From: Caballeronia sp. SBC1
Lineage (GTDB): Bacteria; Pseudomonadota; Gammaproteobacteria; Burkholderiales; Burkholderiaceae
NCBI RefSeq assembly: GCF_011493005.1
Contig: NZ_CP049158.1
Span: 1,178,001 to 1,242,000 of the forward strand
Length of the DNA: 64,000 nucleotides
Direction of reading: 5' to 3'
Part shown: piece by piece, positions 8,419 to 17,662 of the stretch
How positions within the stretch are numbered: the first letter of the stretch is position 1
Layout: every line of letters begins with the position of its first letter
The notes under the pieces: model-generated
What the model was told of the DNA's origin: nothing
Databases searched by the model: none
Seen by the model: only the letters and a program-made list of their open reading frames with translations
Program-made: the position numbers and the translations under genes

Positions 8419-9321
8419 ATGAATCAGACACTCTCCCCGGCGCAACTCGCCGCCTATTTCGACCGCATCGGCTTTGTTGAGTCCAGCCGCGGGCCTCAGC
8501 AGGCTACATCAGAGACGCTGCACGCGCTGCATAGGCTACATCCGCAATTCATTCCGTTCGAAAACCTCGACTCGCTGCTCGGGCGCACGCCGCGTCTCGA
8601 CCTGGAGTCCGTGTTCGCGAAGCTCGTGAGCGCGCGGCGCGGCGGGTATTGCTATGAACACAACCTGCTGTTTCGCGCGGTACTGAACACGCTCGGCTTC
8701 GAGACCACAGGTCTCGCCGCGCGTGTACTGTGGAACGATCCCGCCGCCATGACGCCGCGCACCCACATGATGCTGCTGGTCGAAACGCCCGACAACACCT
8801 GGCTCGCGGACGTCGGCTTCGGCAGCATGACGCTGACCGCCCCGCTGCTGTTCGACACGGGCCGCGAACAGGCGACGCCGCACGAGCCGTTTCGTCTTGA
8901 CCTGATCGAGCGCGGCGATTTCCTGCTGCAAGTAAAGCTGGGCGATACCTGGAGGCCGATCTACCGTTTCGACCTCGAACCGCAATTTCCCGCCGACTAC
9001 GCCATGGCGAACCACTATGTGTCGACGCATCCCGAGTCGATCTTCGTGGACCATCTCATCGTGGCAAGGGTCATGCCCGGACAGCGGCGGACCTTGTTCG
9101 ACACGAGCCTGACCCAGCGTGGCAATACCGAATCCACGCGAGAATCCAAACGCGAACTCGCCAGCGCTGAAGAGTTGCGCGGCGTGCTGCAAGACACGTT
9201 CGTGCTCCCGCTGGCCGACAGCGATTCCGACACCCGCCGTGAAACCCCGGCCGGCGGACTCGATGCCGTGTTCGAGCGCATCGTCCGCTTGTCCACGTCC
9301 GTCACGTCCACCACGTCCTGA
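8419..9321 (+). CDS. nat: Arylamine N-acetyltransferase
   Basis: 300 residues. The catalytic triad of the family is visible: Cys78 in RRGGYCYEHN, His116 in RTHMMLLV and Asp131 in WLADVGFG. The enzyme transfers acetyl (or longer acyl) groups from CoA to arylamines and hydrazines in the cytoplasm. The ATG at 8419 was chosen because CAGGAG lies just upstream; the open frame extends further back only as non-coding sequence. The ftsI-type gene starts 9 bp after its stop. Confidence 0.93.
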   Translation: MNQTLSPAQLAAYFDRIGFVESSRGPQQATSETLHALHRLHPQFIPFENLDSLLGRTPRLDLESVFAKLVSARRGGYCYEHNLLFRAVLNTLGFETTGLAARVLWNDPAAMTPRTHMMLLVETPDNTWLADVGFGSMTLTAPLLFDTGREQATPHEPFRLDLIERGDFLLQVKLGDTWRPIYRFDLEPQFPADYAMANHYVSTHPESIFVDHLIVARVMPGQRRTLFDTSLTQRGNTESTRESKRELASAEELRGVLQDTFVLPLADSDSDTRRETPAGGLDAVFERIVRLSTSVTSTTS

Positions 9322-9330
9322 ATCGTCACG

Positions 9331-11034
9331 ATGCGTAAAACCGCTAAGCGAGCCCATGAATCTTATCGGACGCCCGTGAAAAACGCGGTGCTCGAAAGCC
9401 GGCTGCCCCGGTGGCGCTCCACGCTGGTCGTGCTGCTGATGTTCGGTGCGTTCGCTTCGCTCGCCGCACGCGCGCTGTGGGTGCAGGTCGTGAACCAGGA
9501 CTTTTATATCGGCGAGGGGCAAAAGCGCTATCAACGCACGCTGGAACTCAGCGCGACGCGCGGACGCATAGTCGACCGCAACGGCGCGATGCTGGCCGTG
9601 AGTCTCGCGACCTATGCGATCTGGGCCACGCCCTCGCGCTTTGATCGCGAGACAGTGCCGGGAATCGCTCGCCTGATCGACATGCCCGAGAAGGAACTAA
9701 CCCGCCGCCTCGACGCTTCGCGCTCATTCGTGCTGCTGAAACGGCAAGTCGATGCCGACACGGCCACGCGTATTGCGGAAACCGGGCTTGCAGGCATAAC
9801 GCTTGTGGCCGACACGAAACGCTTCTATCCCGAAGGAGAATCGGCGGCTCACGTGGTCGGCTTCACCGATATTGAAGACAAGGGCCAGGAGGGCATAGAA
9901 CTCGCGGCAAACGACCGGCTGACCGGCGAGCACGGTCAGCGTGAAGTGATCCGCGACCGGCTTGGCCGTGTGGTGTCGGAGATCGGCGAGGTCGCGTTGC
10001 CGGAGAATGGCGAGACCATTCATCTGACTATCGACCGCCGGATCCAGCAGCTCGCGCACACGCAACTGGCCGCCGCCATCACGAAGCATCGAGCGCGCGC
10101 GGGTAGCGTTGTGGTGCTTGACGCGAAGAACGGCGAGATCCTCGCGCTCGCGAACTATCCGACCTTCGACCCCAACGACCGTGCACGCCTGACCGGCGAG
10201 CAGTTGCGCAACCGCGCGCTGACCGACACGTTCGAGCCGGGCTCGACGATCAAGCCGCTGGTGGCGGCGCTGGCTATCGACCTTGGGTACGTACGGCCGG
10301 ACACGCGTATCGACACATCGCCAGGGACGTTCAAGCTCGGGCCGAACGTGATCCACGATACATCGAACCACGGTGTCATCACGGTCTCCGAAGCCGTGCA
10401 GATGTCGAGCAATATTGCGCTGACGAAACTCTCGCTCAAGCTTCGCCCGCAAACAGTGTGGGACAAGTATCGCGAGTACGGCATCGGCCAGGTGCCGGAC
10501 CTGACTTTCCCGGGCGCGGCGACCGGACGTCTGCGTGCGTACCAACGCTGGCGCCCGATCGAGCAGGCGACCATGGCCTATGGATATGGCCTGTCGTTGT
10601 CGCTGTTGCAAATTGCACAGGTTTATACGGCTTACGCGGGCAATGGCGAGTTCCGGCAGTCCAGCTTGATTCGCGGCCAGGCTACACGGGAACCCGTGCA
10701 AGTCACGAAACCCGCGACTGCAGCGGCAGTGCGCAACATGCTTGAACTCGCGATGGGACCCCGTGGCACGGGACGTGCGGCAGCGGTAGAGGGGTATCGC
10801 GTGGGTGGGAAGACCGGCACGGCCCGCAAACAGATCGGACGCACGTACGCGGCGAACAAGTATCGCGCGTCGTTCGTTGGCATGGCGCCGATGAGCGACC
10901 CGCAAGTGATTGTTGCCGTGATGATCGATGAGCCGTCAGCCGGCTCCTACTACGGCGGGACGGTGGCTGGGCCCGTGTTTTCAGGCGTGGTCGGCGGCAC
11001 CATGCAACTTCTCGGCGTGCCGCCGGATGCCTGA
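9331..11034 (+). CDS. ftsI: Penicillin-binding protein, FtsI/PBP3 type (peptidoglycan transpeptidase)
   Basis: 567 residues. A short cytoplasmic head and one membrane helix (about residues 29-50) are followed by the PBP dimer domain starting near SATRGRIVDRNG and then the transpeptidase domain. Its motifs are SxxK at Ser305-Lys308 (EPGSTIKPL), SSN at 359-361 and KTG at 494-496 (VGGKTGTARK). It cross-links septal peptidoglycan in the periplasm. There is no division/cell-wall cluster around it, so this is probably a second ftsI-like gene beside the one in the dcw cluster (inference). It may be co-transcribed with nat. Confidence 0.92.
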   Translation: MRKTAKRAHESYRTPVKNAVLESRLPRWRSTLVVLLMFGAFASLAARALWVQVVNQDFYIGEGQKRYQRTLELSATRGRIVDRNGAMLAVSLATYAIWATPSRFDRETVPGIARLIDMPEKELTRRLDASRSFVLLKRQVDADTATRIAETGLAGITLVADTKRFYPEGESAAHVVGFTDIEDKGQEGIELAANDRLTGEHGQREVIRDRLGRVVSEIGEVALPENGETIHLTIDRRIQQLAHTQLAAAITKHRARAGSVVVLDAKNGEILALANYPTFDPNDRARLTGEQLRNRALTDTFEPGSTIKPLVAALAIDLGYVRPDTRIDTSPGTFKLGPNVIHDTSNHGVITVSEAVQMSSNIALTKLSLKLRPQTVWDKYREYGIGQVPDLTFPGAATGRLRAYQRWRPIEQATMAYGYGLSLSLLQIAQVYTAYAGNGEFRQSSLIRGQATREPVQVTKPATAAAVRNMLELAMGPRGTGRAAAVEGYRVGGKTGTARKQIGRTYAANKYRASFVGMAPMSDPQVIVAVMIDEPSAGSYYGGTVAGPVFSGVVGGTMQLLGVPPDA

Positions 11035-11217
11035 ATGCCGGCGACGATGCGTGACGGTCCCCGAGGTCTTTTGAGCGGCCGCAGGTTTTCGTCCTCGCCG
11101 TGCGGCCTCCGCGCGGACGGAAACCGTAAGGCCGCTATGCTGTAATGTCAGATTGCCGTAGTCGTGCTGTAGTCGAACACTTCGTAGAAAAGTCAGTCGC
11201 AAACATTGAAGGACACC

Positions 11218-11553
11218 ATGAAAAAGATTGCCTGCGCTCTCGCGCTTCCGCTGTTTTTGCTGCAAGCGTGTACCACCCAGTTCCATAACGCCGATGCCGG
11301 TCAGCCGGAAGTCGAAACGGCGCCTAACGCGTCGGTGACGAGCATCGTCCAGTGCCTGACGGATGAAGCGAAGAAACACAACGCCACATTCAAGCAAACA
11401 CCCATTCCGCAAGGCACGATGCTTGAATTCGGCGATTCCAACGTGATCAAGGTTCGCTTCGATAACGGTGAAACGTCGTACCGGTTTTATCCGGGCGAGC
11501 GGCATGTGTCGAACCTGTGGCTCGAAGGCGCGAGCAAGAAATGCGCGCCTTGA
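11218..11553 (+). CDS. Small predicted lipoprotein
   Basis: 111 residues from the ATG at 11218, which has GAAGGA before it. The signal peptide MKKIACALALPLFLLQACTT ends in a lipobox (LLQAC), so it should be lipidated and anchored to a membrane facing the periplasm. The mature part (VQCLTDEAKKHNATFKQTPI and VKVRFDNGET-like strands) has no domain I can name. It follows the PBP gene by about 180 bp and precedes another small protein gene. Confidence 0.75.
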   Translation: MKKIACALALPLFLLQACTTQFHNADAGQPEVETAPNASVTSIVQCLTDEAKKHNATFKQTPIPQGTMLEFGDSNVIKVRFDNGETSYRFYPGERHVSNLWLEGASKKCAP

Positions 11554-11649
11554 CCTTGAGTTTGATTTTGACCTTGAACCGGTTTAGCGAGGTGTTTCAT
11601 GGCGCCGGTTTCATGACACCTTCGGGCTTGCTCTTTTGCCGGGCTGATC

Positions 11650-11928
11650 GTGCGCTCGACTAAAGCTATCAACGCCGTGGAGCGGCTCAAGACACGCTCC
11701 GGCAACCCGCACTATGCCGCCGTTAGCCTGAACGGCGGCCTGTTCTATCTCGTCGATCGGGCGGCAAGCGGTGAGCAAAAACTTTCCGCACCGCAGACCA
11801 TGGACGATTTCGTGGCCTTTGTGAACGGACTCAAACCAGAGAAACCGCGACGCGTCAGCAAGCTCGACCTGGCAATGGACGAGCAGATAAAACGCAGCGG
11901 CAAGCCTCGGGCTCCCGAAGACGCGTGA
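11650..11928 (+). CDS. Conserved hypothetical protein (92 aa)
   Basis: 92 residues with a GTG start. It is basic at the N-terminus (TKAINAVERLKTRSGNPHYA), then strands SLNGGLFYLVD, a helix MDDFVAFVNGL and a charged tail. There is no signal peptide or membrane segment. The composition is protein-like and coding GC3 is high, but I do not recognise the family. The ribosome site is weak, so the exact start is uncertain. Confidence 0.5.
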   Translation: MRSTKAINAVERLKTRSGNPHYAAVSLNGGLFYLVDRAASGEQKLSAPQTMDDFVAFVNGLKPEKPRRVSKLDLAMDEQIKRSGKPRAPEDA

Positions 11929-12393
11929 CGCGCTCTCGCGCACGTCACTTGATGTCTTGGGCGTACTCGACGCGCCTGCGTCGTTAAAGCCGCTTGGTAG
12001 CTCTACGAAGCTGCTATGAAGCTGTTTCGAAGCTCCTTCATAACGATCTCTCGATCTCTCTCCTGCCTGCGCGGCATCCCACTGCCAGCCTCAAGTATTG
12101 TTCCGCCGGGTATTAGCGTCGTTCGGCGTACTTGCTTCGTGCCCCAGCCCACGGAAAACGTTTGCATCGCCCGGTTAATCGCGCGCTGGGTGCCTTCAAT
12201 GTGCGATTTCAGACGGTGCGTGAATCCAGCCCTTGCGACTATGTATCAACGGTCGAATCAAACCGGGGACCGCCCAACGCGAGCATAAAACGCGCAGGCG
12301 AAGGGGTATAGCTGGACGCAGCAATGAACACACCAGTCATCGATAGAATCGACAACGTGCTCAGAAGCTGGCCGGCAAGAATGGGGGCGCAGG
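11929..12393. other. Intergenic region, no supported gene
   Basis: Open frames in this 465-bp stretch are short and of low-quality composition. Around 12000-12040 there are three nearby copies of GAAGCT (CGAAGCTGC, GAAGCTGTT, GAAGCTCC). I see no terminator or strong promoter. Confidence 0.35.
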
Positions 12394-12702
12394 ATGAAAG
12401 CCAAAAGAACGCCGACGTCAGAAGGTCCAAGAACGTCGACACAGGCCGATGCGGAGCTTCAGCACATCGAACGGGCCATAGGCCAGCTTCGGGCGATGAG
12501 TCAGAAACCGGCCGGCACGCTCAACGTCGAATACTGGCACGAACGCTTGAACGCAGTCTGCACCGACTACGTGCTGGTGCCGGCGCAAAGGCGTCGGGTA
12601 GATGCGTTGCGTAAAGTGCTGGACTCGTTCTCGCAACCACAGAGCGACCCCACCTCCGGGCGCAAAAGAACAACCAACAGGCTTTGGGCGAAAGCGGCGT
12701 AA
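12394..12702 (+). CDS. Hypothetical protein (102 aa)
   Basis: 102 residues, basic at both ends, with a central part predicted helical (LQHIERAIGQLRAMS, YWHERLNAVCTDYVLVPAQR, VDALRKVLDSF). No domain is recognised. The helical middle and charged tails would fit a small cytoplasmic binding protein. The ATG at 12394 has a weak AGGA-like site. Its stop lies inside the loop of a GC-rich hairpin. Confidence 0.5.
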   Translation: MKAKRTPTSEGPRTSTQADAELQHIERAIGQLRAMSQKPAGTLNVEYWHERLNAVCTDYVLVPAQRRRVDALRKVLDSFSQPQSDPTSGRKRTTNRLWAKAA

Positions 12703-12761
12703 CCACGGCGCTTTCGCCATCGCGCATCGCGCGCGTAATCGACGGCGGCCTTCAGGCCGCC
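12687..12761 (+). terminator. Two GC-rich hairpins after the 102-aa gene (possible terminator)
   Basis: The first is a perfect 10-bp stem GGCGAAAGCG / CGCTTTCGCC (12687-12696 and 12709-12718) with a 12-nt loop that contains the stop codon of the upstream gene. The second is GGCGGCC-TTCA-GGCCGCC (12744-12761), 7 bp with a tetraloop. Neither is followed by a U-run, so intrinsic termination is not assured; they may act as mRNA 3' ends or attenuators. Confidence 0.4.
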
Positions 12762-12961
12762 AGATGTCGTGTTTCAAGGGTGTCTATCGTTCCAGCGCTT
12801 CGTCGTCGCATTGAGATGGCCCTCCCCGGCCCACTAACTTTCACCGCGTTCAACCGCTCGATCCTCGATTCTTCGCAGGGGAACAAGCTTAGCGGGAATG
12901 CTTGGTTTGGCAGGCGGCGAAGCGTCGTTAAGATCGTGGCTCGTTCTGTCACTGAATTGCC

Positions 12962-13987
12962 ATGAGCCTTTATATAGACGATGCTCAACGCCATCGGATA
13001 CATCAGCTACGCGCGTCCTGGCGCTGGCGCAGCGAATGGCCCACCTGGCTTCTGATCGTAGCCATCTATGGCGGCTGGTTCGCAACAGCGCTTAACGCCC
13101 AGTCGATCGGCTTACCGCTGGCGGCAAGCATTCTCGCCGTACTGTCGTGCCTGTATTTGTCATTGCAGCACGAACTCCTGCACGGCCACCCGACACGCTT
13201 CCCCTTGTTCAACGCGCTGCTCGGCGTCGCCCCGCTCGCGGTCTGGTTTCCTTACGCGGTGTATCGTCAGTCGCATCTGCGCCACCATAACGACGTTCAT
13301 CTCACCGATCCCGATCTCGACCCGGAAAGCTATTTCGTTTCCGCCGAACGCTGGCGCGGCGCCGGCGCGGTTGTACGATTCCTGCTGGTTATCCGCAACA
13401 CGTTCCTGGGGCGCATTGTGCTCGGCCCCTGGTTTTCCATCGTGGAAACGATTGTGTCCGCGTTCACCCAGATTGCGCGGGGCAATGGCCGTATCGCCGG
13501 CGCGTGGGCCTTGCATCTCGTCCTGCTCGGACTTCTCGCGACATGGCTCCAGCGCCGCTGCGGCATCAGTCCCGCGCTTTTCACATTCGGCATTGGCTAT
13601 CCGGCACTCGCGTTGAGCGCGATCCGTTCGTTCCAGGAACATCGCGCAGCCGATCACGTGCCCGAACGCACGGTCATCAACGAAGCATCGTGGGCGTGGC
13701 GCCTTCTGTTCCTCAACAACAATTTTCACGCCGTTCATCACGACCTGCCGAGCGTGCCGTGGTTCGCGCTGGCAAGCGTTTATCATGGGCATCGGGACGC
13801 GTATCGGGTGCGTAATGGCGGTTTTATCGTGCGTGGTTATCAGGAATGGCTGGTGCGGCACGGCGTCCAACCGGTTGCGCCCGCATTGCATCCGCTTCAT
13901 GCACGGGCCGCCAATCAGCTTGCGCAAGCTCAGGCTGGGCCTGCCGGCTCAACAACGCTTGGCGGCGACGCCGCGCAGCCTGTCTGA
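12962..13987 (+). CDS. Fatty acid desaturase, membrane di-iron type
   Basis: 341 residues. The three histidine boxes of membrane desaturases/hydroxylases are present: HELLHGH (His70 on), HLRHH (His105 on) and HAVHH (His256 on), lying between hydrophobic membrane segments. These bind the di-iron site that inserts a double bond or hydroxyl into an acyl or alkyl chain. The spacing fits the beta-carotene ketolase/desaturase superfamily; the precise substrate is open. The PhnD-like gene follows by 60 bp, but no functional link is evident. Confidence 0.85.
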   Translation: MSLYIDDAQRHRIHQLRASWRWRSEWPTWLLIVAIYGGWFATALNAQSIGLPLAASILAVLSCLYLSLQHELLHGHPTRFPLFNALLGVAPLAVWFPYAVYRQSHLRHHNDVHLTDPDLDPESYFVSAERWRGAGAVVRFLLVIRNTFLGRIVLGPWFSIVETIVSAFTQIARGNGRIAGAWALHLVLLGLLATWLQRRCGISPALFTFGIGYPALALSAIRSFQEHRAADHVPERTVINEASWAWRLLFLNNNFHAVHHDLPSVPWFALASVYHGHRDAYRVRNGGFIVRGYQEWLVRHGVQPVAPALHPLHARAANQLAQAQAGPAGSTTLGGDAAQPV

Positions 13988-14047
13988 TGTGTCTTTCCGG
14001 CCAGGTGCCGGTATGAGTATCGGCTGGCGTAATGGGAAAGAATTTGC

Positions 14048-14860
14048 ATGAACTGGGTGGCCGCATTACCGATGTACAACGTCACGCCGGAACTTGCCGG
14101 CGACTGGCGCGTTTTGCTCGATCATGTTCACCGGCGCCTGCGGCCGTGGCTTGACGCCCGCGGCGACACGCTCTCCATAGTCGATCCCGGGACCTCCCTG
14201 CAGGAATTCTGGCTGCGTGACGACCTGCTGCTGTCGCAGACATGCGGCTATCCGCTGGTACGGGCGCTCGGCGGACGCGTGCAACTAGTCACTACGCCAG
14301 TTTTCACCATCGATGGCTGTGAAGCCGGCGATTATCACAGCGTCCTGGTCGCGAGGGCTGCAGCCCAGGTCACGTCGCTCGCGCAATGCCGCGGTCTGCG
14401 CGCGGCGTACAACACCCCCGATTCAAACAGCGGCATGAACTTGCTGCGCGGCGCGGTTGCACCGCTTGCCGGCGGCCGACCGTTCTTTGCATCAGTGATC
14501 GAAACGGGTGGGCACCTGGCGTCGCTGCAAGCCCTGCAGGACGACCATGCCGATATTGCCGCCATCGACTGCGTGAGCTTCGCGTTCGTACTCGAGCACG
14601 TTCCGGATCTTGCCCGTGGTTTAGTCGAAATCGGCACGACACGAAGTTCGCCAGGCTTGCCGCTGATTGCATCGAAACGGGTGCCCCCGGAGGGTATCGA
14701 GGCGCTGGTAAGCGCACTCGCCGACGCCGTCGCGCACGATCGTTCTCTGGCAAAACGGCTCAAGCTCGGCGGTTTTTCGAGGCGTCCGCTAGACCACTAC
14801 GAGAGCATTGTTGAAATCGAAACTGACGCCGTTAAACGCGGTTATCCCCGCCTCGCCTGA
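14048..14860 (+). CDS. PhnD/SsuA-like periplasmic-binding-domain protein
   Basis: 270 residues of the phosphonate-type binding fold: YHSVLVARAAAQVTSLAQCR, then NTPDSNSGMNLLRGAV and LQALQDDHADIAAIDCVSFA are typical. Unlike classical PhnD it has no evident signal peptide, so it may be a cytoplasmic sensor or stand-alone ligand-binding protein rather than part of an importer; no ABC permease or ATPase is adjacent. The ligand is unknown. It starts 60 bp after the desaturase and is followed about 165 bp later by the YhbW-type gene. Confidence 0.75.
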   Translation: MNWVAALPMYNVTPELAGDWRVLLDHVHRRLRPWLDARGDTLSIVDPGTSLQEFWLRDDLLLSQTCGYPLVRALGGRVQLVTTPVFTIDGCEAGDYHSVLVARAAAQVTSLAQCRGLRAAYNTPDSNSGMNLLRGAVAPLAGGRPFFASVIETGGHLASLQALQDDHADIAAIDCVSFAFVLEHVPDLARGLVEIGTTRSSPGLPLIASKRVPPEGIEALVSALADAVAHDRSLAKRLKLGGFSRRPLDHYESIVEIETDAVKRGYPRLA

Positions 14861-15024
14861 GGGCGGTCACGGCAGACTTTCCTGACTTTCGGCACAATCG
14901 GCTTTTACCCGCGTGTAAGGTGCGCCCTGAGGTGCGTCCTGGATTTTCGTCCGGGATTGGTGCTTGACGGGATCCGGATCGCCGGTGCCCGCGCGCCGCC
15001 ATACACGAAGTCATGGAAGCCGCA

Positions 15025-16014
15025 ATGATCCCGTTTTCAGTTCTCGATTTATCCCCAGTTCCCGTCGGGTCTACTGCCGCCGACGCGTTCCGCCACTCGC
15101 GCGAACTAGCCCAGCACGCCGAAAAACTCGGTTACCTGCGATTCTGGCTGGCCGAGCATCACAACATGACCGGGATTGCCAGCGCCGCGACGTCCGTGGT
15201 GATCGGGCACGTCGCTGCGGGAACGAGCACGATCCGCGTCGGCTCAGGCGGCGTCATGCTGCCGAACCACGCGCCGCTTGTGATCGCCGAGCAGTTCGGC
15301 ACGCTGGAGTCGCTGTTTCCCGGACGCATCGATCTTGGCCTTGGCCGCGCGCCCGGCACCGACCAGACGACGGCTCGCGCGCTGCGCCGCGATCTTCAGA
15401 GCAGCGCGGACAATTTCCCCGATGACGTCGTGGAATTGCAGCGCTATTTCGCCGATCCGGTGGAAGGCCAGCGTGTGCGCGCCGTCCCCGGCGCCGGATT
15501 GAACGTGCCGATCTGGCTGCTCGGCTCGTCCACCTTCAGCGCCCAGCTCGCTGCCGCGCTTGGCCTGCCGTTCGCCTTCGCTTCGCATTTCGCGCCCGAC
15601 TACCTGCTGACCGCGCTGCAGGTTTACCGGAGCCAGTTCCGCCCGTCGAAGCAACTCGACCGCCCCTACGCGATGGTCGGCGTAAATGTTTTTGCCGCCG
15701 ACACCACGGAAGAAGCAGAGTTTCTCTTCACATCGTTGCAACAGCAGTTCATCAACCTGCGACGCGGCACGCCGGGCCAGTTGCCGCCGCCCGTCAAGCA
15801 GATTCCTTGGAACGAGGCGGAACGCGCCGGCGTGGAGCATTCGCTCGCCTGCTCGGTGATCGGCGACCAGCGTCAGGTGGAGGCCGGACTTGCCTCGCTG
15901 ATCGAACAAACCCAGCCGGACGAGCTGATGGTGACCGCGCAGATTTACGATCACGCGGCCCGTCTGCGCTCGTTCGAGATCGCGGCGCAGGCCCGTACGG
16001 CGTTGGCGGCGTAG
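15025..16014 (+). CDS. yhbW: YhbW-type LLM-class flavin-dependent oxidoreductase
   Basis: About 329 residues of the bacterial luciferase-like TIM-barrel family. It closely follows the YhbW pattern: [71 protein letters not shown]. Such enzymes use FMNH2 and oxygen; the YhbW substrate is not firmly known. I prefer the ATG at 15025, preceded by GGAAG, over the in-frame ATG at 15013. There is no flavin reductase beside it. Confidence 0.88.
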   Translation: MIPFSVLDLSPVPVGSTAADAFRHSRELAQHAEKLGYLRFWLAEHHNMTGIASAATSVVIGHVAAGTSTIRVGSGGVMLPNHAPLVIAEQFGTLESLFPGRIDLGLGRAPGTDQTTARALRRDLQSSADNFPDDVVELQRYFADPVEGQRVRAVPGAGLNVPIWLLGSSTFSAQLAAALGLPFAFASHFAPDYLLTALQVYRSQFRPSKQLDRPYAMVGVNVFAADTTEEAEFLFTSLQQQFINLRRGTPGQLPPPVKQIPWNEAERAGVEHSLACSVIGDQRQVEAGLASLIEQTQPDELMVTAQIYDHAARLRSFEIAAQARTALAA

Positions 16015-16269
16015 GGGCAGCGTAAGGTCGGCTGCATGGCTCCCGGATGTCAACCGGAAGTCAACTTGATGTCGACTGTTAAGCGGCCTGACGAACACGC
16101 ATTCGGACGCTGGACGGGTATCGTTTTGACAAGCAATAATGAGGTTGGCGGCTTTGAGATCCGCCGTCCTGCGCCCGCTTTTAGTGCCTTCCTGTGAACG
16201 TCAGTGGCGGGTAAGCCGTTCGAAGGGTCTCAACAGATAAGATGTTGGATATCGGAAGGGAGAAAAGGA

Positions 16270-16515
16270 ATGACCAGAAGTCCCGCCACAGGATCCATGA
16301 CCTTGCTGACGGAGCGCGATGAAGCCACCGGTCAGGAAGTGCGGACGTTGCGCCTCGAACCTGCACCGGATGGCAAGGCCGTTCTGCTGATAGAGATTGA
16401 TGAAAGGAAGGCCGGCATCCATCGTGAGGTGCGCTATGAAATCACGCCGGCCGAACTAATTGCGGCAATTCGTGCACACGGCGCAGAATTACCGGGCGAG
16501 CAACATAATCGCTAA
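16270..16515 (+). CDS. Conserved hypothetical protein (81 aa)
   Basis: 81 residues from an ATG with a strong GGGAGAAAAGGA ribosome site. Predicted as strands RTLRLEPAPDG, AVLLIEIDE and REVRYEITPAEL followed by a helix LIAAIRAHG. It is acidic and cytoplasmic with no recognised domain. It stands alone between YhbW and the H-NS-like gene. Confidence 0.6.
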   Translation: MTRSPATGSMTLLTERDEATGQEVRTLRLEPAPDGKAVLLIEIDERKAGIHREVRYEITPAELIAAIRAHGAELPGEQHNR

Positions 16516-16921
16516 AATGATTTAGGCATACAATAGCGGCATTCGGCGCTATCATTTCTTCGTGGCGCCCGCGGTTGTCTGGACGAATTGTTGAAATTAG
16601 CGACTGCACCATGGTGCTTTTGAAACATGAGCAGTCGCCAGCCGTGCACCGATCTGGTCGTGAGCTTTCAGCCGCTGATTCGGCGGCTTACGCATCTCGC
16701 ACCGATCTCAAACACAGTAACCAGTTTGTCGAGCCGCTTGCTCGCAGGAGTCCGATTATCGGGCGCTGCGAGTTAAAGCGGCAATTTGCGGTATTACACT
16801 AATTGACGCGCGTCACTCGGCGCGCCACGATTTTAGTCAACCCACACATTCCTCGAGCCGCCCCGGTCCGCGCGGGCAGATGGCTCGCCTTCAAGAAAGT
16901 AAAAGCTGAATCAGGACAGCC
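16516..16921. other. Intergenic region with an inverted repeat, possible structured RNA
   Basis: No gene is supported. An 8-bp inverted repeat GCGACTGC (16600-16607) / GCAGTCGC (16631-16638) encloses GCACCATGGTGC followed by TTTT (16606-16621), which could act as a weak terminator for the 81-aa gene. The rest probably holds the promoter of the H-NS-like gene. Confidence 0.35.
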
Positions 16922-17239
16922 GTGGACGAAAGAAAGCGAGACAGCATCATTGCCTATTTGCGCAGCCGAATGGCTGAGTTTGGCATTACCGAAACAGCGC
17001 TGGCCGAAGCACTGGCCGACGTGCAGGTTTCCGTCACCCCTCCTCCCATGACCAACGGTTCGAGCGCGGCGTCAAAGCGCGCACTGCCGTCTATGCCTTC
17101 GTTACCAGAGAGCGCCAACGGCACCACGCCGGTATTCAGAAGCGCTAGCGGCGACACATGGGACGGGACGGGCGACATGCCAGAGTGGTTGAAACGCGCC
17201 GTGCATGCCGGGCAAGATATCGAGTTTTACCGGGTTTAA
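16922..17239 (+). CDS. H-NS family nucleoid-associated protein, acidic-core variant
   Basis: 105 residues with a GTG start after an AGGA site. The N-terminus (MDERKRDSIIAYLRSRMAEF) is helical and could oligomerise; a Pro/Ser-rich linker follows. The C-terminus TWDGTGDMPEWLKRAVHAG has the H-NS spacing T-W-x-G-x-G-x-x-P-x-W. In classical H-NS the loop is Q/R-G-R and enters the minor groove of AT-rich DNA; here an Asp replaces the basic residue. DNA binding may be weaker or different, or the protein may modify other H-NS members. The family call rests on these motifs. Confidence 0.7.
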   Translation: MDERKRDSIIAYLRSRMAEFGITETALAEALADVQVSVTPPPMTNGSSAASKRALPSMPSLPESANGTTPVFRSASGDTWDGTGDMPEWLKRAVHAGQDIEFYRV

Positions 17240-17662
17240 AGCCACTCGCCAGGACCCGGTGAGAACCACTGATGCAAACAGCAGCGCCCTGCACCCGCAA
17301 TGCCTTGCGGCATCGGGCGAGTGTCCCTGCGCGCCATTTGAGCAGCGCTATCTGAAGATTCAGGAACCGTCCGCCCGGTCATTCGGGAAACGGCAGTTTC
17401 CGTCTGATTGTTCGCCTTTTGTTCGCCCGCAGTTTGCTCGCCTGGGGTTGTTTTTTAGCCGAATGTATCGAGCATCATCGCGATCCGGCGACGTTCACTG
17501 GGGTCACATAGGCAGCGGCAGCCGATGCACGGGTATGGATCGCGTCGCCGACAAGTCCCGATGTGCGCCGGTTGCATGTGCGCCGGTTGCTCGCGAAAGC
17601 CGCGGATCAACGCGTCGGTGAGGTTATCGGCATTCAGGCGACGGGGACCGAATCACCCTGAA
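17240..17662. other. Intergenic region between convergent genes, no supported gene
   Basis: The H-NS-like gene (plus) and the flavin reductase gene (minus) converge here. An open frame crosses the region but has poor protein-like composition. Near 17643-17672 the sequence carries a short repeat, AATCACCCTGAATCACCCTAA. I do not see a convincing bidirectional terminator. Confidence 0.35.

Noticed and set aside
17205..17621. Open frame after the H-NS-like gene
   Set aside because: Odd composition, no ribosome site, overlaps the H-NS-like gene end in another frame.
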